Origin: Oliverpabstia intestinalis
GTDB lineage: Bacteria > Bacillota > Clostridia > Lachnospirales > Lachnospiraceae
Reading direction: 5' to 3'
NCBI RefSeq assembly: GCF_009696065.1
Contig: NZ_VUMS01000011.1
Span: 53,137-117,136 of the forward strand
DNA length: 64,000 nt
The stretch's first letter is position 1; every line of letters begins with the position of its first letter. The notes beneath the pieces were generated by a model. That model searched no databases and was not told the origin of the DNA. It saw nothing but the letters and a program-made list of their open reading frames with translations. The translations under genes were made by a program, and so were the position numbers. Shown in pieces: positions 52,550 to 61,800 of the stretch.

Positions 52550-52777
52550 ATGAAACAATATGAAGTCATCAGAGAAATTATAAACCAGTGTCCGCTGAAT
52601 CATTCCAGAGATCAGTTTTTTGAGGAAATCCAGTGTGAAGATCCGGAAATCTATATCCGGGAACGATGCGGAGGCCGGAAAGAAACTTACGAAAAAAGCA
52701 TTCAGAAAGATGGCAGTATAGTATTTGACGTCTATTTTTCCGGGATGCATCAGCGATATACATTTTCCGAGATCTGA
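52550..52777 (+). CDS. small hypothetical protein, 75 aa
   Basis: A 75-residue soluble protein beginning MKQYEVIREIINQCPLNHSRDQ. GGGAGGGA precedes the ATG, and a good promoter lies just upstream. No membrane segment or known motif was found. It is 29 bases before the CsoR-type repressor gene and may be co-transcribed with it and with the Mrp gene. Confidence 0.7.
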   Translation: MKQYEVIREIINQCPLNHSRDQFFEEIQCEDPEIYIRERCGGRKETYEKSIQKDGSIVFDVYFSGMHQRYTFSEI

Positions 52778-52806
52778 TCGGGGAATGTATGAATGGGAGG
52801 AAAAAG

Positions 52807-53127
52807 ATGGGAGAGCATGTACATGTACTGGAAGATGGAACGGTTGTCAAGCACAGTCATACCCATACCCATGAAAACACAAAAGCGGTAATTAACCGGT
52901 TGTCAAGAGCTATCGGTCATCTGGAATCGATCCGTCGGATGGTGGAAGAAGGCAGAGACTGCTCGGAAGTGCTGATCCAGCTTTCGGCAGTCAAATCGGC
53001 AATTAATAATACCGGAAAAGTGATTTTACAGGATCACATACAGCATTGTATTGTGGATGCAGTTAAGGATGGGGATATGGAAGCACTGGAAGAACTGAAC
53101 AAAGCAATCGATCGCTTTATGAAATAA
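52807..53127 (+). CDS. CsoR/RcnR family metal-sensitive repressor
   Basis: A 106-residue all-helical repressor of the DUF156 family. The metal-binding Cys/His set appears as Cys in EGRDCSEVLIQL and His/Cys in QDHIQHCIVD. The N-terminus is unusually rich in histidine (KHSHTHTHENT), which could add a metal-binding site. The ATG at 52807 follows GGGAGG; the ATG at 52789 is the weaker option. It is followed by an Mrp ATPase gene after 21 bases; no copper or nickel exporter is adjacent. Confidence 0.88.
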   Translation: MGEHVHVLEDGTVVKHSHTHTHENTKAVINRLSRAIGHLESIRRMVEEGRDCSEVLIQLSAVKSAINNTGKVILQDHIQHCIVDAVKDGDMEALEELNKAIDRFMK

Positions 53128-53148
53128 AAAGAGAAAAGAGGAAAGACA

Positions 53149-53976
53149 ATGGCAAAAGAATGTAGCAACACATCCTGCAGCAAAGAAAGCTGTGAAGGAT
53201 GTCCAAGCAAACAGCCCAAGAGTATGCTGGAAGAGATGAACAGCCAGTCCAACGTAAAACATGTGATTGGCATCGTCAGCGGAAAAGGCGGCGTTGGTAA
53301 ATCCTTCGTTACCGCATCTCTGGCAAATAGAATGGCACAGAAAGGTTACAAAGTAGGTATCCTGGATGCGGATATCACAGGACCCTCCATCCCGAAGATG
53401 TATGGTGTCAAGGGCCCGGCACAGGCAGTAGATGCCGGTATCTATCCGATCGAGGCAAAAAACGGCATTAAGGTAATGTCTGTAAACCTGCTGCTTCCGA
53501 GAGAAGACGAACCGGTCATCTGGAGAGGACCGATTCTGGCAAATATGGTAAAACAGTTCTGGACCGATGTGATCTGGGGAGATCTGGACTATCTGTTCGT
53601 AGATATGCCGCCTGGAACCGGTGATGTACCGCTGACAGTCTTCCAGTCTCTGCCGGTAGAAGGTATCGTGATCGTATCTTCCCCGCAGGATCTGGTAAAG
53701 ATGATTGTACGTAAAGCTTATAAGATGGCACAGATGATGAAAATCAATGTGCTGGGTGTTGTGGAAAACTACAGCTATCTGGTATGCCCGGACTGCGGAA
53801 AACATATTTCTGTATTCGGTGAGAGTCATATTGATGAGATAGTGGCAGAGCTGGGAACAGAAGTGCTCGGCAAGATGCCGATCAATCCACTGTATGCGGA
53901 AGCAGCCGACAAGGGAGCTTTCCATGCGGTAGAAAATGAATATCTGGATAAAGCAGTAGAAAAAATCGTTGGATAA
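53149..53976 (+). CDS. mrp: Mrp/NBP35 family Fe-S cluster carrier ATPase
   Basis: A 275-residue P-loop ATPase that binds and delivers Fe-S clusters. The deviant Walker A is SGKGGVGKSFVTASLA; Walker B is LFVDMPPGTGDVPLT. A C-terminal CPDCGK pair gives the bridging cluster ligands, and an N-terminal cysteine-rich segment (CSNTSCSKESCEGC) resembles the NBP35 extension. It lies 21 bases after the CsoR-type gene and ends before a terminator. Confidence 0.92.
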   Translation: MAKECSNTSCSKESCEGCPSKQPKSMLEEMNSQSNVKHVIGIVSGKGGVGKSFVTASLANRMAQKGYKVGILDADITGPSIPKMYGVKGPAQAVDAGIYPIEAKNGIKVMSVNLLLPREDEPVIWRGPILANMVKQFWTDVIWGDLDYLFVDMPPGTGDVPLTVFQSLPVEGIVIVSSPQDLVKMIVRKAYKMAQMMKINVLGVVENYSYLVCPDCGKHISVFGESHIDEIVAELGTEVLGKMPINPLYAEAADKGAFHAVENEYLDKAVEKIVG

Positions 53977-53984
53977 TCCTTCAG

Positions 53985-54016
53985 AGGAACAGTGTGAAAA
54001 TGCTGTTCCTTAATTT
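53985..54016 (+). terminator. terminator after mrp
   Basis: AGGAACAG pairs with CTGTTCCT around a ten-base loop and is followed by TAATTT. The stem is modest. Confidence 0.65.
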
Positions 54017-54159
54017 GTAACTATTCAGCACACCGTTATTCCGCGAGGTGTTTTGGCATGAATATGCCAAAATCCCGAGACATGCAAGTCAAAATCCCAT
54101 CGCCGAAGGCGATTTTTCATGGATTTTGACTCGTAACTGTGAGGGTACTGAACAGTTAC
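54017..54159. repeat. dispersed GTAAC-type repeat (full copy 9, 143 bp)
   Basis: The best complete copy. GTAACTATTCAGCA opens and GTACTGAACAGTTAC closes. The core holds three nested stems: TTTTGGCAT/ATGCCAAAA, ATCGCC/GGCGAT, and AAGTCAAAATCC/GGATTTTGACT around the second. CCGCGAGG and CCCGAGACAT join them. No reading frame or transposase is present. Confidence 0.8.
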
Positions 54160-54353
54160 CTTAATTTTTATGTTGTTTTTGACGAAATTTGAAAAAGAGA
54201 AGCTGATTTTCAAGAGAATATTGCCCGCTTTGAATTGTAAACGATTTCAATGCGGAGAGAATGCTGTGCAAATAGCAAAAAAACAGGTGAAAAATGTAAA
54301 AGAAAGCACTAAAAATAGTGCAACACCAACATAAAACAGAGAAGATTAAAAAG

Positions 54354-54382
54354 TTGACAAATTTCGCATCAGATGCGATAAT
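54354..54382 (+). promoter_or_regulatory. promoter of the HPr-like gene
   Basis: TTGACA (54354-54359), 17-base spacer, GATAAT (54377-54382), leaving a leader of about 100 bases. The spacer contains the palindrome GCATCAGATGC, a possible operator. Confidence 0.78.
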
Positions 54383-54485
54383 CAATTCTCGAAATATGTG
54401 GTACTACCAGTTGGAAAAGGGAGTACCGATATTCTACACCGGTACACAGATTTTGTTACCGCGAGTTCCAGAAAGGATTGATATA

Positions 54486-54722
54486 ATGCAGGATATGAAA
54501 ACAAGCAAAATCAAATTAAATGAGGCGAGTGAAGTGGAAGAATTTGTGAAGGCGGCTGGAAAATGTGACTTTGATATTGACATCTTCTACAATCGTGTAA
54601 TTATTGATGCAAAATCTATTCTCGGAATCATGAGTATGGATCTGACACAGGAACTTACCGTTCAGTGTTATGGAGAAGACAAAGAATTCGACAAAGCAAT
54701 TCAAAAATTTGCAATTTCATAA
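54486..54722 (+). CDS. HPr-like protein without the phosphorylatable histidine
   Basis: A 78-residue protein of the HPr fold. The C-terminal half reads DAKSILGIMSMDLTQEL, matching the KSIMGVMSLG region of PTS HPr including a Ser46-like serine. The N-terminal active-site sequence with His15 (normally RPA near GIHARPA) is replaced by NEASEVEEFVKAAG, so it cannot accept phosphate from enzyme I. It may have a regulatory role. GAAAGG lies before the ATG. Promoter and terminator are its own. Confidence 0.8.
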   Translation: MQDMKTSKIKLNEASEVEEFVKAAGKCDFDIDIFYNRVIIDAKSILGIMSMDLTQELTVQCYGEDKEFDKAIQKFAIS

Positions 54723-54750
54723 AGGTATCTGAAAATGATTTGATATGCGA

Positions 54751-54808
54751 AAAAAGAAAAATCTTCCGTGGTGAAGCCAAATGGTTCCTGCGGAAGATTT
54801 TTCTTTTG
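54751..54808. terminator. bidirectional terminator
   Basis: AAAAGAAAAATCTTCCG pairs with CGGAAGATTTTTCTTTT across a 22-base loop containing a smaller stem. It is one of the strongest terminators in the window. Confidence 0.85.
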
Positions 54809-54875
54809 ATTTACGGAAATATAGGCAAAGGCTGGTGGATGAGTTATAATAAGCAAAGTGAAAGGTGGTGGGCGG

Positions 54876-57224
54876 ATGGAAAAAGAAGAAGTAAAGATTT
54901 CGGTCAGGGAGCTGGTGGAGTTTATCCTGCGTTCCGGTGATATAGACAACAGGAGAGGCGGATGGGCAGATAAAGAGTCGCTGGCAAAGGGAACCAGAAT
55001 CCACAAAAAGGTTCAGAGACAGATGGGAGCTGCTTATCAGGCCGAGGTGCCGCTCAACTGCCGCTTCTGCTATGAAGATCTAGATTTGCTCGTGGAAGGC
55101 CGGGCGGATGGAATAGAGGAAAAAGAAGATCATGTGATGGTTGATGAGATCAAAGGCGTACACCGGGAACTCAGGTTTGTGGAAGAACCGGTTCCGGTAC
55201 ATCTTGCACAGGCCAGGTGTTATGCGGCGATCTATGCAGAACAGAATCAGCTGGAACAGATGGAAGTACAGATGACATACTGCAACATGGAAACGGAAGA
55301 GATTCGCAGGTTCTCCTATATGTTCGATGCGCAGGAACTGAAAACATGGTTTCAGAAACTTGCCGATACCTACTATATCTGGGCCCACTGGCATCAGGAG
55401 TGGAAAAAAGTGAGGAATGCATCCATGATCGGACTGGAATTTCCTTTTCCTTACCGGGAGGGACAGCGGGAACTGGTACATGGTGTTTACCGGACCATTT
55501 TGCGGGAAAAGCAGCTGTTTATCCAGGCACCTACCGGTGTGGGCAAAACGATGTCATGTCTATATCCGGCTGTGCGCTCCGTTGGAGAAGGAATCTCAGA
55601 AAGAATCTTTTATCTGACTGCAAAAACGATTACCCGTACGGTTGCAGGGGAAGCTTTTGAAATCCTGAAAAAGCATGGACTTCGCTGGAAGTCTCTGCTT
55701 TTGACTGCAAAAGAAAAATTGTGTGTGTGTGACAGCATGGAGTGTAATCCGGCAGCCTGTGCAAGGGCAAAGGGACATTTTGACCGGGTAAATGATGCGG
55801 TGTTTGAGCTTTTGGAGAAAGAGGAAATATATGACCGGGAGAAGTTGCTTTCTTATGCGGAAAGGTATCAGGTCTGCCCGTATGAGATGAGTCTGGATCT
55901 CGCCGTCTGGGTGGATGGAGTGATCTGTGATTATAATTATGCGTTTGATCCACAGGTATATCTTCGCCGTTTTTTTGCGGAAGGTGTTAAAGGAGATTAC
56001 GTATTTTTGATCGATGAGGCTCACAATCTGGTGGAACGAGGACGGGAGATGTACAGTGCGGTTTTGTACAAGGAGGATATCCTGAGAATGAAAAAGCTGG
56101 TGAAGCCATACAGGAAAAAGCTGGAAAAAGCACTGGAGCGGTGTAACCGGCTGATGCTTGAGTGGAAACGGGAATGTGAGACCTGCCGGGTTCTTCCGTC
56201 CATTGGGAATTTTTCGCTGGCATTGCTTTCTGTGATGGGTGAAACGGAAAACTATCTGGAGGAACTTGGTGATGGAGAACTTCGAAAAGAACTTCTGGAT
56301 TTTTATTTTGAGGTGCGGAGTTTCCTGTATATCAGTGATCTCATCGATGAAAATTATGTAATTTATACACAACATGATGAGGATGGAAGATTTCGTGTTA
56401 AACTGTTTTGTGTGAATCCGGCACAGAACCTGCAAAACTGTATGGATAAAGGGAGAAGCACTGTTTTCTTTTCGGCTACATTACTTCCGGTGATGTATTA
56501 CCGGGAGCTTTTAAGCGGACGAAGTGATGATTATGCGATCTATGCACAGACACCCTTTGCCAAAGAACAGAAGTGTCTGATCCTCGGCCGGGATGTGAGC
56601 AGCCGGTATACAAGGAGGGGACCTGAAGAGTATGGGAAGATTGCAGAGTATATTCATGCGGTAGTGTGTTCTCATACCGGAAACTATATGATTTTCTTCC
56701 CGTCGTATCGAATGTTGGATGATATTCTGGAACGGTACATGGAACTGTATGGGACGGATGGGGTGGAGATTCTACAGCAAAGTCCGTCGATGCAGGAGAA
56801 AGAACGGGAGGATTTTCTGGAACGATTTGAGAGTGAAAATACAGAGACGCTGCTTGGATTTTGCGTGATGGGAGGAATTTTTGCGGAAGGAATCGACCTC
56901 ATTGGAGAGCGGCTTGTTGGAGCAGTGATCGTGGGAACTGGGCTTCCACAGGTGAGTTATGAGAGAGAGATTCTGAAGCAGTTTTATGACAGAAAGAAGG
57001 AGAATGGGTTTGATTATGCATACCGATTTCCGGGAATGAATAAGGTGCTGCAGTCTGCAGGAAGGGTGATTCGAACGAAAGAAGACCGGGGAGTGATTTT
57101 ACTTCTGGATGAGAGGTTTTGTTTGCCGGATTATACGGGGCTTTTTCCACGGGAATGGGAGGAGTATGTGGTTTGTGACCGGAGGGGAGTTGGGAAGGTT
57201 CTGGAAGAGTTTTGGGGGAGATAG
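54876..57224 (+). CDS. PD-(D/E)XK nuclease fused to an XPD/DinG-type helicase
   Basis: A 782-residue fusion. Residues 1-170 form a Cas4/RecB-like nuclease: His43 in GTRIHKKVQ, Asp78 in GRADGI and Glu91-Ile-Lys93 in VDEIKG. Residues about 190-780 form a superfamily 2 helicase: Walker A QAPTGVGKT (218-226), Walker B DEAHN, and the last motifs in QSAGRVIRTKEDRG. Between them, cysteines in CVCDSMECNPAACARA and CPYEM fit the Fe-S cluster site of XPD/DinG. Such nuclease-helicases are assumed to act in DNA repair or phage defence; no partner is adjacent. AAGGTGG precedes the ATG. Confidence 0.88.
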   Translation: MEKEEVKISVRELVEFILRSGDIDNRRGGWADKESLAKGTRIHKKVQRQMGAAYQAEVPLNCRFCYEDLDLLVEGRADGIEEKEDHVMVDEIKGVHRELRFVEEPVPVHLAQARCYAAIYAEQNQLEQMEVQMTYCNMETEEIRRFSYMFDAQELKTWFQKLADTYYIWAHWHQEWKKVRNASMIGLEFPFPYREGQRELVHGVYRTILREKQLFIQAPTGVGKTMSCLYPAVRSVGEGISERIFYLTAKTITRTVAGEAFEILKKHGLRWKSLLLTAKEKLCVCDSMECNPAACARAKGHFDRVNDAVFELLEKEEIYDREKLLSYAERYQVCPYEMSLDLAVWVDGVICDYNYAFDPQVYLRRFFAEGVKGDYVFLIDEAHNLVERGREMYSAVLYKEDILRMKKLVKPYRKKLEKALERCNRLMLEWKRECETCRVLPSIGNFSLALLSVMGETENYLEELGDGELRKELLDFYFEVRSFLYISDLIDENYVIYTQHDEDGRFRVKLFCVNPAQNLQNCMDKGRSTVFFSATLLPVMYYRELLSGRSDDYAIYAQTPFAKEQKCLILGRDVSSRYTRRGPEEYGKIAEYIHAVVCSHTGNYMIFFPSYRMLDDILERYMELYGTDGVEILQQSPSMQEKEREDFLERFESENTETLLGFCVMGGIFAEGIDLIGERLVGAVIVGTGLPQVSYEREILKQFYDRKKENGFDYAYRFPGMNKVLQSAGRVIRTKEDRGVILLLDERFCLPDYTGLFPREWEEYVVCDRRGVGKVLEEFWGR

Positions 57225-57248
57225 GGGGGAGAGTGTGGCGAAAGGGAC

Positions 57249-57429
57249 GCCGCGGGCAACAAAGCCTGGGCGGACAACGTGGGCAGAGCAACTTTGAGCT
57301 AGCCGATAACTTCGGCTATGATTCACAAGGGTCAGCTGACCCTCGCGAAAGCCTACGTAAGCGTCGGATCTTAAAGCTTGCTCTAACCGCCCACAAAGTG
57401 TTGTCCGCCCAGGCTTTGTCGCCCGCGGC
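57249..57429. repeat. 181-bp GC-rich giant palindrome
   Basis: A left arm starting GCCGCGGGCAACAAAGCC and a right arm ending GGCTTTGTCGCCCGCGGC are complementary over about 30 bases with one mismatch, then continue with GTGGGC/GCCCAC and AGAGCAA/TTGCTCT after small bulges. The centre holds AGCCG/CGGCT and the perfect palindrome GGGTCAGCTGACCC. The element is much richer in GC than its surroundings and has no supported gene. It could be a structured RNA, a MITE or a replication-related element. Confidence 0.75.
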
Positions 57430-57622
57430 TGTGCTTTAGCAAAGGGGAGGTGGAGTGGGTTCAGGACGAGAGGTAATGGCAGGGACTGCGGTGGATGAAG
57501 GGGACGAACAGGCGCCTGCGGCTGTGTTCTGATTGTGGAGGACGAGGGGTAAAAGTAAAGTTTGTTGTGGAGAAAGAAAAAAGTTGGGAGCATCGGTTGG
57601 AAAACGGATGCTCCTTTTTGAG
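57430..57622. other. purine-rich gap without gene
   Basis: The plus strand is strikingly G/A-rich here (for example GGGGAGGTGGAGTGGG). Frames are open by composition only, and no start signals or families support a gene. Confidence 0.5.
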
Positions 57623-58501
57623 TTAGAGAATGTTCAGGAATTCCTTCGCTGCTTTGGTCAGCGGCAGCTGTGGGTTGTGGGCGATGACGAGGGTTCGGCC
57701 GGGGAGTTCTTCCTGGATATCCAGGGGGAAGAGTTCACCATCGTCGGGTATGCAGTAGTCCGGGACAAAGGCGATGCCGAGGCCGATGCGGGCAAGATCA
57801 ATCAGGAGGTCGTTACTGCCCAGTTCGATCTCCGGGACCAGATCCAGCTGGTGTTGCTGGAAGAGGTGGTGCAGGAATTCGCTGGTGGTGCTTTTCCGGT
57901 CGAGCATCATGATCGGGTAGTCCAGGAGATCTTTCAGGTGCAGTTTTTTATCCATCAGTTCTGTGTAGTGAGTTGAGCTTGCAATGAAGCAGTCCCTGAA
58001 GGAGTGGATCGTCCGGATATGATCCCCGTGACTTAACCGGGAGTTCGGATAGTTGGTGACAATCAGGTCTACCTGTCCCATTTCCAGAAGATCCACACAT
58101 TTGGTGGAAGTCTGATTCGTGACTTTGATGTGGACATTCGGGTAGGTTTTATGAAATTTGTTCAGGAACGGAACAAGATAATACCGGCAGATGGTATCGC
58201 TTGCGCCGATACGAAGCTGACCTCCCCCCAGGTTACTGGCTTCCATGATCTGCGCTTCTCCGCGTTTGATCAGATTCATTGCCGGTTCGATGTGGCGAAG
58301 CAGTGTTTCTCCTTCAGGCGTCAGCTGTACCCGTTTGGTGCTTCGGATAAACAGAGTGATTCCCAGTTTTTTTTCCAGTACTTTGACAGACTGGCTGACA
58401 GCTGACTGGGAGATAAACAGTTGTTTGGAAGCGTCCGAAAAGCTCAGGGAGATTGCCACATAGTAAAATACTTTATACAATTCGTAGTTTATATCCATCA
58501 T
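57623..58501 (-). CDS. LysR family transcriptional regulator (CysL/YwfK-like)
   Basis: A 292-residue regulator on the minus strand. The winged helix occupies residues about 1-60 (LFISQSAVSQSVKVLEKKLG), and the effector domain carries LGIGASDTICRYYLVPFL-like and GIAFVPDYC segments. The start at 58501 has AAGGAGG upstream, with a second ATG three bases later. It is divergent from purL with a 304-base gap. LysR proteins usually control the divergent gene or their own; control of purL is possible but not typical. Confidence 0.9.
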   Translation of the reverse strand: MMDINYELYKVFYYVAISLSFSDASKQLFISQSAVSQSVKVLEKKLGITLFIRSTKRVQLTPEGETLLRHIEPAMNLIKRGEAQIMEASNLGGGQLRIGASDTICRYYLVPFLNKFHKTYPNVHIKVTNQTSTKCVDLLEMGQVDLIVTNYPNSRLSHGDHIRTIHSFRDCFIASSTHYTELMDKKLHLKDLLDYPIMMLDRKSTTSEFLHHLFQQHQLDLVPEIELGSNDLLIDLARIGLGIAFVPDYCIPDDGELFPLDIQEELPGRTLVIAHNPQLPLTKAAKEFLNIL

Positions 58502-58664
58502 TTTTGATAAGTCCTCCTTATAACTGCTTTCAGTATAACAAAATCTTGTGGGTGCATCCAGTATTTTCACAAAAATAAACAAATAATAAGCAAAACTTAT
58601 TAAAAAGATTAAATATATTAATTTTACTAATAATGCATCCTGTGGTATTTTTATAATGACAGTA

Positions 58665-58759
58665 CACTGGATCTCTGAGAGATGCGATCCAGTGGCCTTA
58701 AAAGGAAATAAGACCGAAGAAAATGCCAGATATTGATTCTGGTATCGCGAAGAGCATTT
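58665..58759 (+). promoter_or_regulatory. structured purL leader
   Basis: The leader holds a 9-bp hairpin CACTGGATC/GATCCAGTG (58665-58673 and 58686-58694) and a second nested structure AAATGC/GCATTT enclosing CCAGA/TCTGG (58721-58759). A -10-like TATAAT lies at 58652-58657. No known purine, PRPP or ppGpp aptamer consensus was recognised. The structures lie 46 bases before the purL start codon. Confidence 0.5.
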
Positions 58760-58805
58760 CTGCAAAAGTTATAAACAGGAGTGCACAGAAAGGACAGGGT
58801 GAAGG

Positions 58806-61800
58806 ATGAGCAGTGTAAGACGTGTTTATGTAGAAAAGAAACCTGATTTTGCGGTACAGGCAAAAGAATTAAAGCATGAGATCAGCAGCTACCTTGGGAT
58901 TAAGACTGTGACAGCAGTTCATGTATATATTCGTTACGATGTGGAAAATATTTCAGAGGAAGTGTTTGAGAAAGCATGTACATGTGTATTCTCAGAGCCA
59001 CCGGTAGATGTACTGTATAAAGAGCAGATTCCGATGGCAGAAGGAGCAAGAGTATTTTCCGTGGAATACCTGCCGGGTCAGTTTGACCAGAGAGCAGATT
59101 CTGCAGTGCAGTGTGTACAGTTCCTGAAAGAAGATGAGCAGCCGATCATTAAATCAGCAACCACATATGTGATTGAAGGAAATATCACGGACGAAGAATT
59201 CGAAGCAATCAAAAATCACTGTATCAACCCGGTGGATTCCCGCGAGACAGGAATGGTAAAACCGGAGACTCTGGTAACAAAATTTGAAGAACCGGAAGAT
59301 GTTAAAATCTTTGATGGTTTTATCGATATGGAAGAAGCAGCTCTGAAAGAACTGTACGCTTCTTTGAATCTGGCTATGACATTTAAGGATTTCCAGCATA
59401 TCCAGAATTATTTTAAAAACGAAGAGAAAAGAAATCCATCCATGACAGAGATTCGTGTGCTGGATACTTACTGGTCCGATCACTGCCGTCATACTACCTT
59501 CTCCACAGAACTGAAAAATGTAACATTCAAAGATGGCGATTACAAAGAGCCGATCGTGAAAACTTATGAACAGTATCTGGCAGACAGAGAAGTTCTCTAC
59601 AAAGGAAGAGATGACAAATTTATCTGTCTGATGGACCTGGCGCTTCTTGCTATGAAAAAGCTGAAATCCGAAGGAAAACTGCAGGATCAGGAAGAATCCG
59701 ATGAGATCAATGCCTGCTCCATCGTGGTTCCGGTGGATGTAGACGGAAAAGAAGAAGAATGGCTTATCAACTTTAAGAATGAAACACATAACCATCCGAC
59801 CGAGATCGAACCTTTCGGTGGTGCTGCTACCTGTCTGGGTGGTGCGATCCGTGATCCGCTGTCAGGACGTACTTATGTATATCAGGCAATGCGTGTGACC
59901 GGTGCTGCAGATCCTACAGTTTCTGTAAAAGAGACTCTGAAAGGAAAACTGCCACAGAAGAAACTGGTTCGTGGTGCAGCCCATGGCTACAGCTCCTATG
60001 GTAACCAGATCGGTCTGGCTACCGGTTATGTAAAAGAAATCTATCATCCGAATTATGTGGCAAAACGTATGGAGATCGGTGCTGTCATGGGTGCGGCTCC
60101 GAGACGTGCTGTCAAGAGAGAGAATTCTGATCCGGGCGATATCATCATCCTGTTAGGTGGACGTACCGGCCGTGACGGTATCGGTGGTGCAACCGGTTCT
60201 TCCAAAGTACATACAGAAGCTTCTATCGAAGTTTGTGGTGCCGAGGTACAGAAAGGTAACGCTCCGACAGAACGTAAGATCCAGCGTATGTTCCGTAGAG
60301 AAGAAGTCAGCAAACTGATCAAAAAATGTAATGACTTTGGTGCAGGCGGTGTATCTGTAGCAATCGGAGAACTGGCACCGGGACTGCAGATCAATCTGGA
60401 TAAGGTACCGAAAAAATATGCCGGTCTGGATGGAACAGAAATTGCTATTTCCGAGTCGCAGGAACGTATGGCTGTTGTTGTAGATCCGAAAGACGTTGAC
60501 GAATTCATGAAATATGCCAACGAAGAAAACCTGGAAGCTGTTGTAGTAGCTGTTGTTACCGAAGAACCGCGTCTGGTACTGAACTGGAGAGGAAAAGAAG
60601 TTGTTAATATTTCCCGTGCTTTCCTGGATACCAACGGTGCGCATCAGGAGACAGAAGTTCTGGTAGATATTCCGAATAAAGAGGGAAATGTTCTGGAGCG
60701 TGAAGAAAAAGCTCCTGCAGATACCAAAGCGGTATGGTTATCTATGCTGGCTGATCTGAATACCTGTTCTCAGAAAGGGCTGGTAGAGATGTTCGACGGA
60801 TCCATCGGGGCAGGAAGTGTATTTATGCCATATGGTGGTAAATATCAGCTGACAGAAACTCAGGCTATGGTCGCTAAGGTTCCGGTAATGAACGGAAAAA
60901 CAGATACTGTGACTATGATGAGCTACGGATTTGATCCATATGTATCCAGCTGGAGCCCATATCACGGTGCAGTTTATGCAGTTGTAGAATCTATTGCACG
61001 CATCGTAGCGAACGGCGGAGATTACTCCAAGATCCGTTTCACCTTCCAGGAATACTTCCGCCGAATGACAGAGGATCCGGAACGTTGGAGTCAGCCATTT
61101 GCAGCGTTGCTCGGTGCATATGCGGCACAGATGGGATTTGGCCTTCCATCTATCGGTGGAAAGGACAGTATGTCCGGAACCTTCAACGATATTGATGTTC
61201 CGCCGACACTGGTTTCATTTGCGGTAGATGTGGCTAAGAAACAGGATATTATCACACCGGAACTGAAAAAGGCAGGAAGCAAACTGGTATGGATCCGTCT
61301 GCCGAAAGACAGCTATGATCTGCCGGATTATGCAGCAACTATGGATCAGTACGGAAAACTGCATCAGGATATCCTGGATGGTAAAGTGCTTTCCGCTTAC
61401 GCACTGGATCGTCATGGTATCGCAGCAGCAGTCAGCAAGATGGCATTCGGTAATCAGCTGGGTGTGAAGATTGAACACAATCTGGACGAGAGAGATCTGT
61501 TTGCACCGGGATTTGGTGATATCATCTGCGAAGTACCGGCTGACAAAGTCGGAGAACTGTCTGTAACGTATACTGTTATCGGTGAAGTGACAGACGATGC
61601 AAAATTCACATACAAAGATGGAATGGAAATCTCCATGAAAGAAGCACTGGATGCATGGACCGGAACTCTGGAGAAAGTCTTCAAGACCAAAGGAACCGAT
61701 AACATGGAGAAAGTGGAAAGCCCGCTTTACAAAGCAGACAGCATCCATGTGTGCAAACATAAAGTAGCACGTCCGACCGTATTTATCCCGGTATTCCCGG

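Noticed and set aside
57099..57593. 164-codon minus-strand frame across the giant palindrome
   Set aside because: Proline/leucine-rich translation of a palindrome and purine-rich DNA; no homology or start signals.
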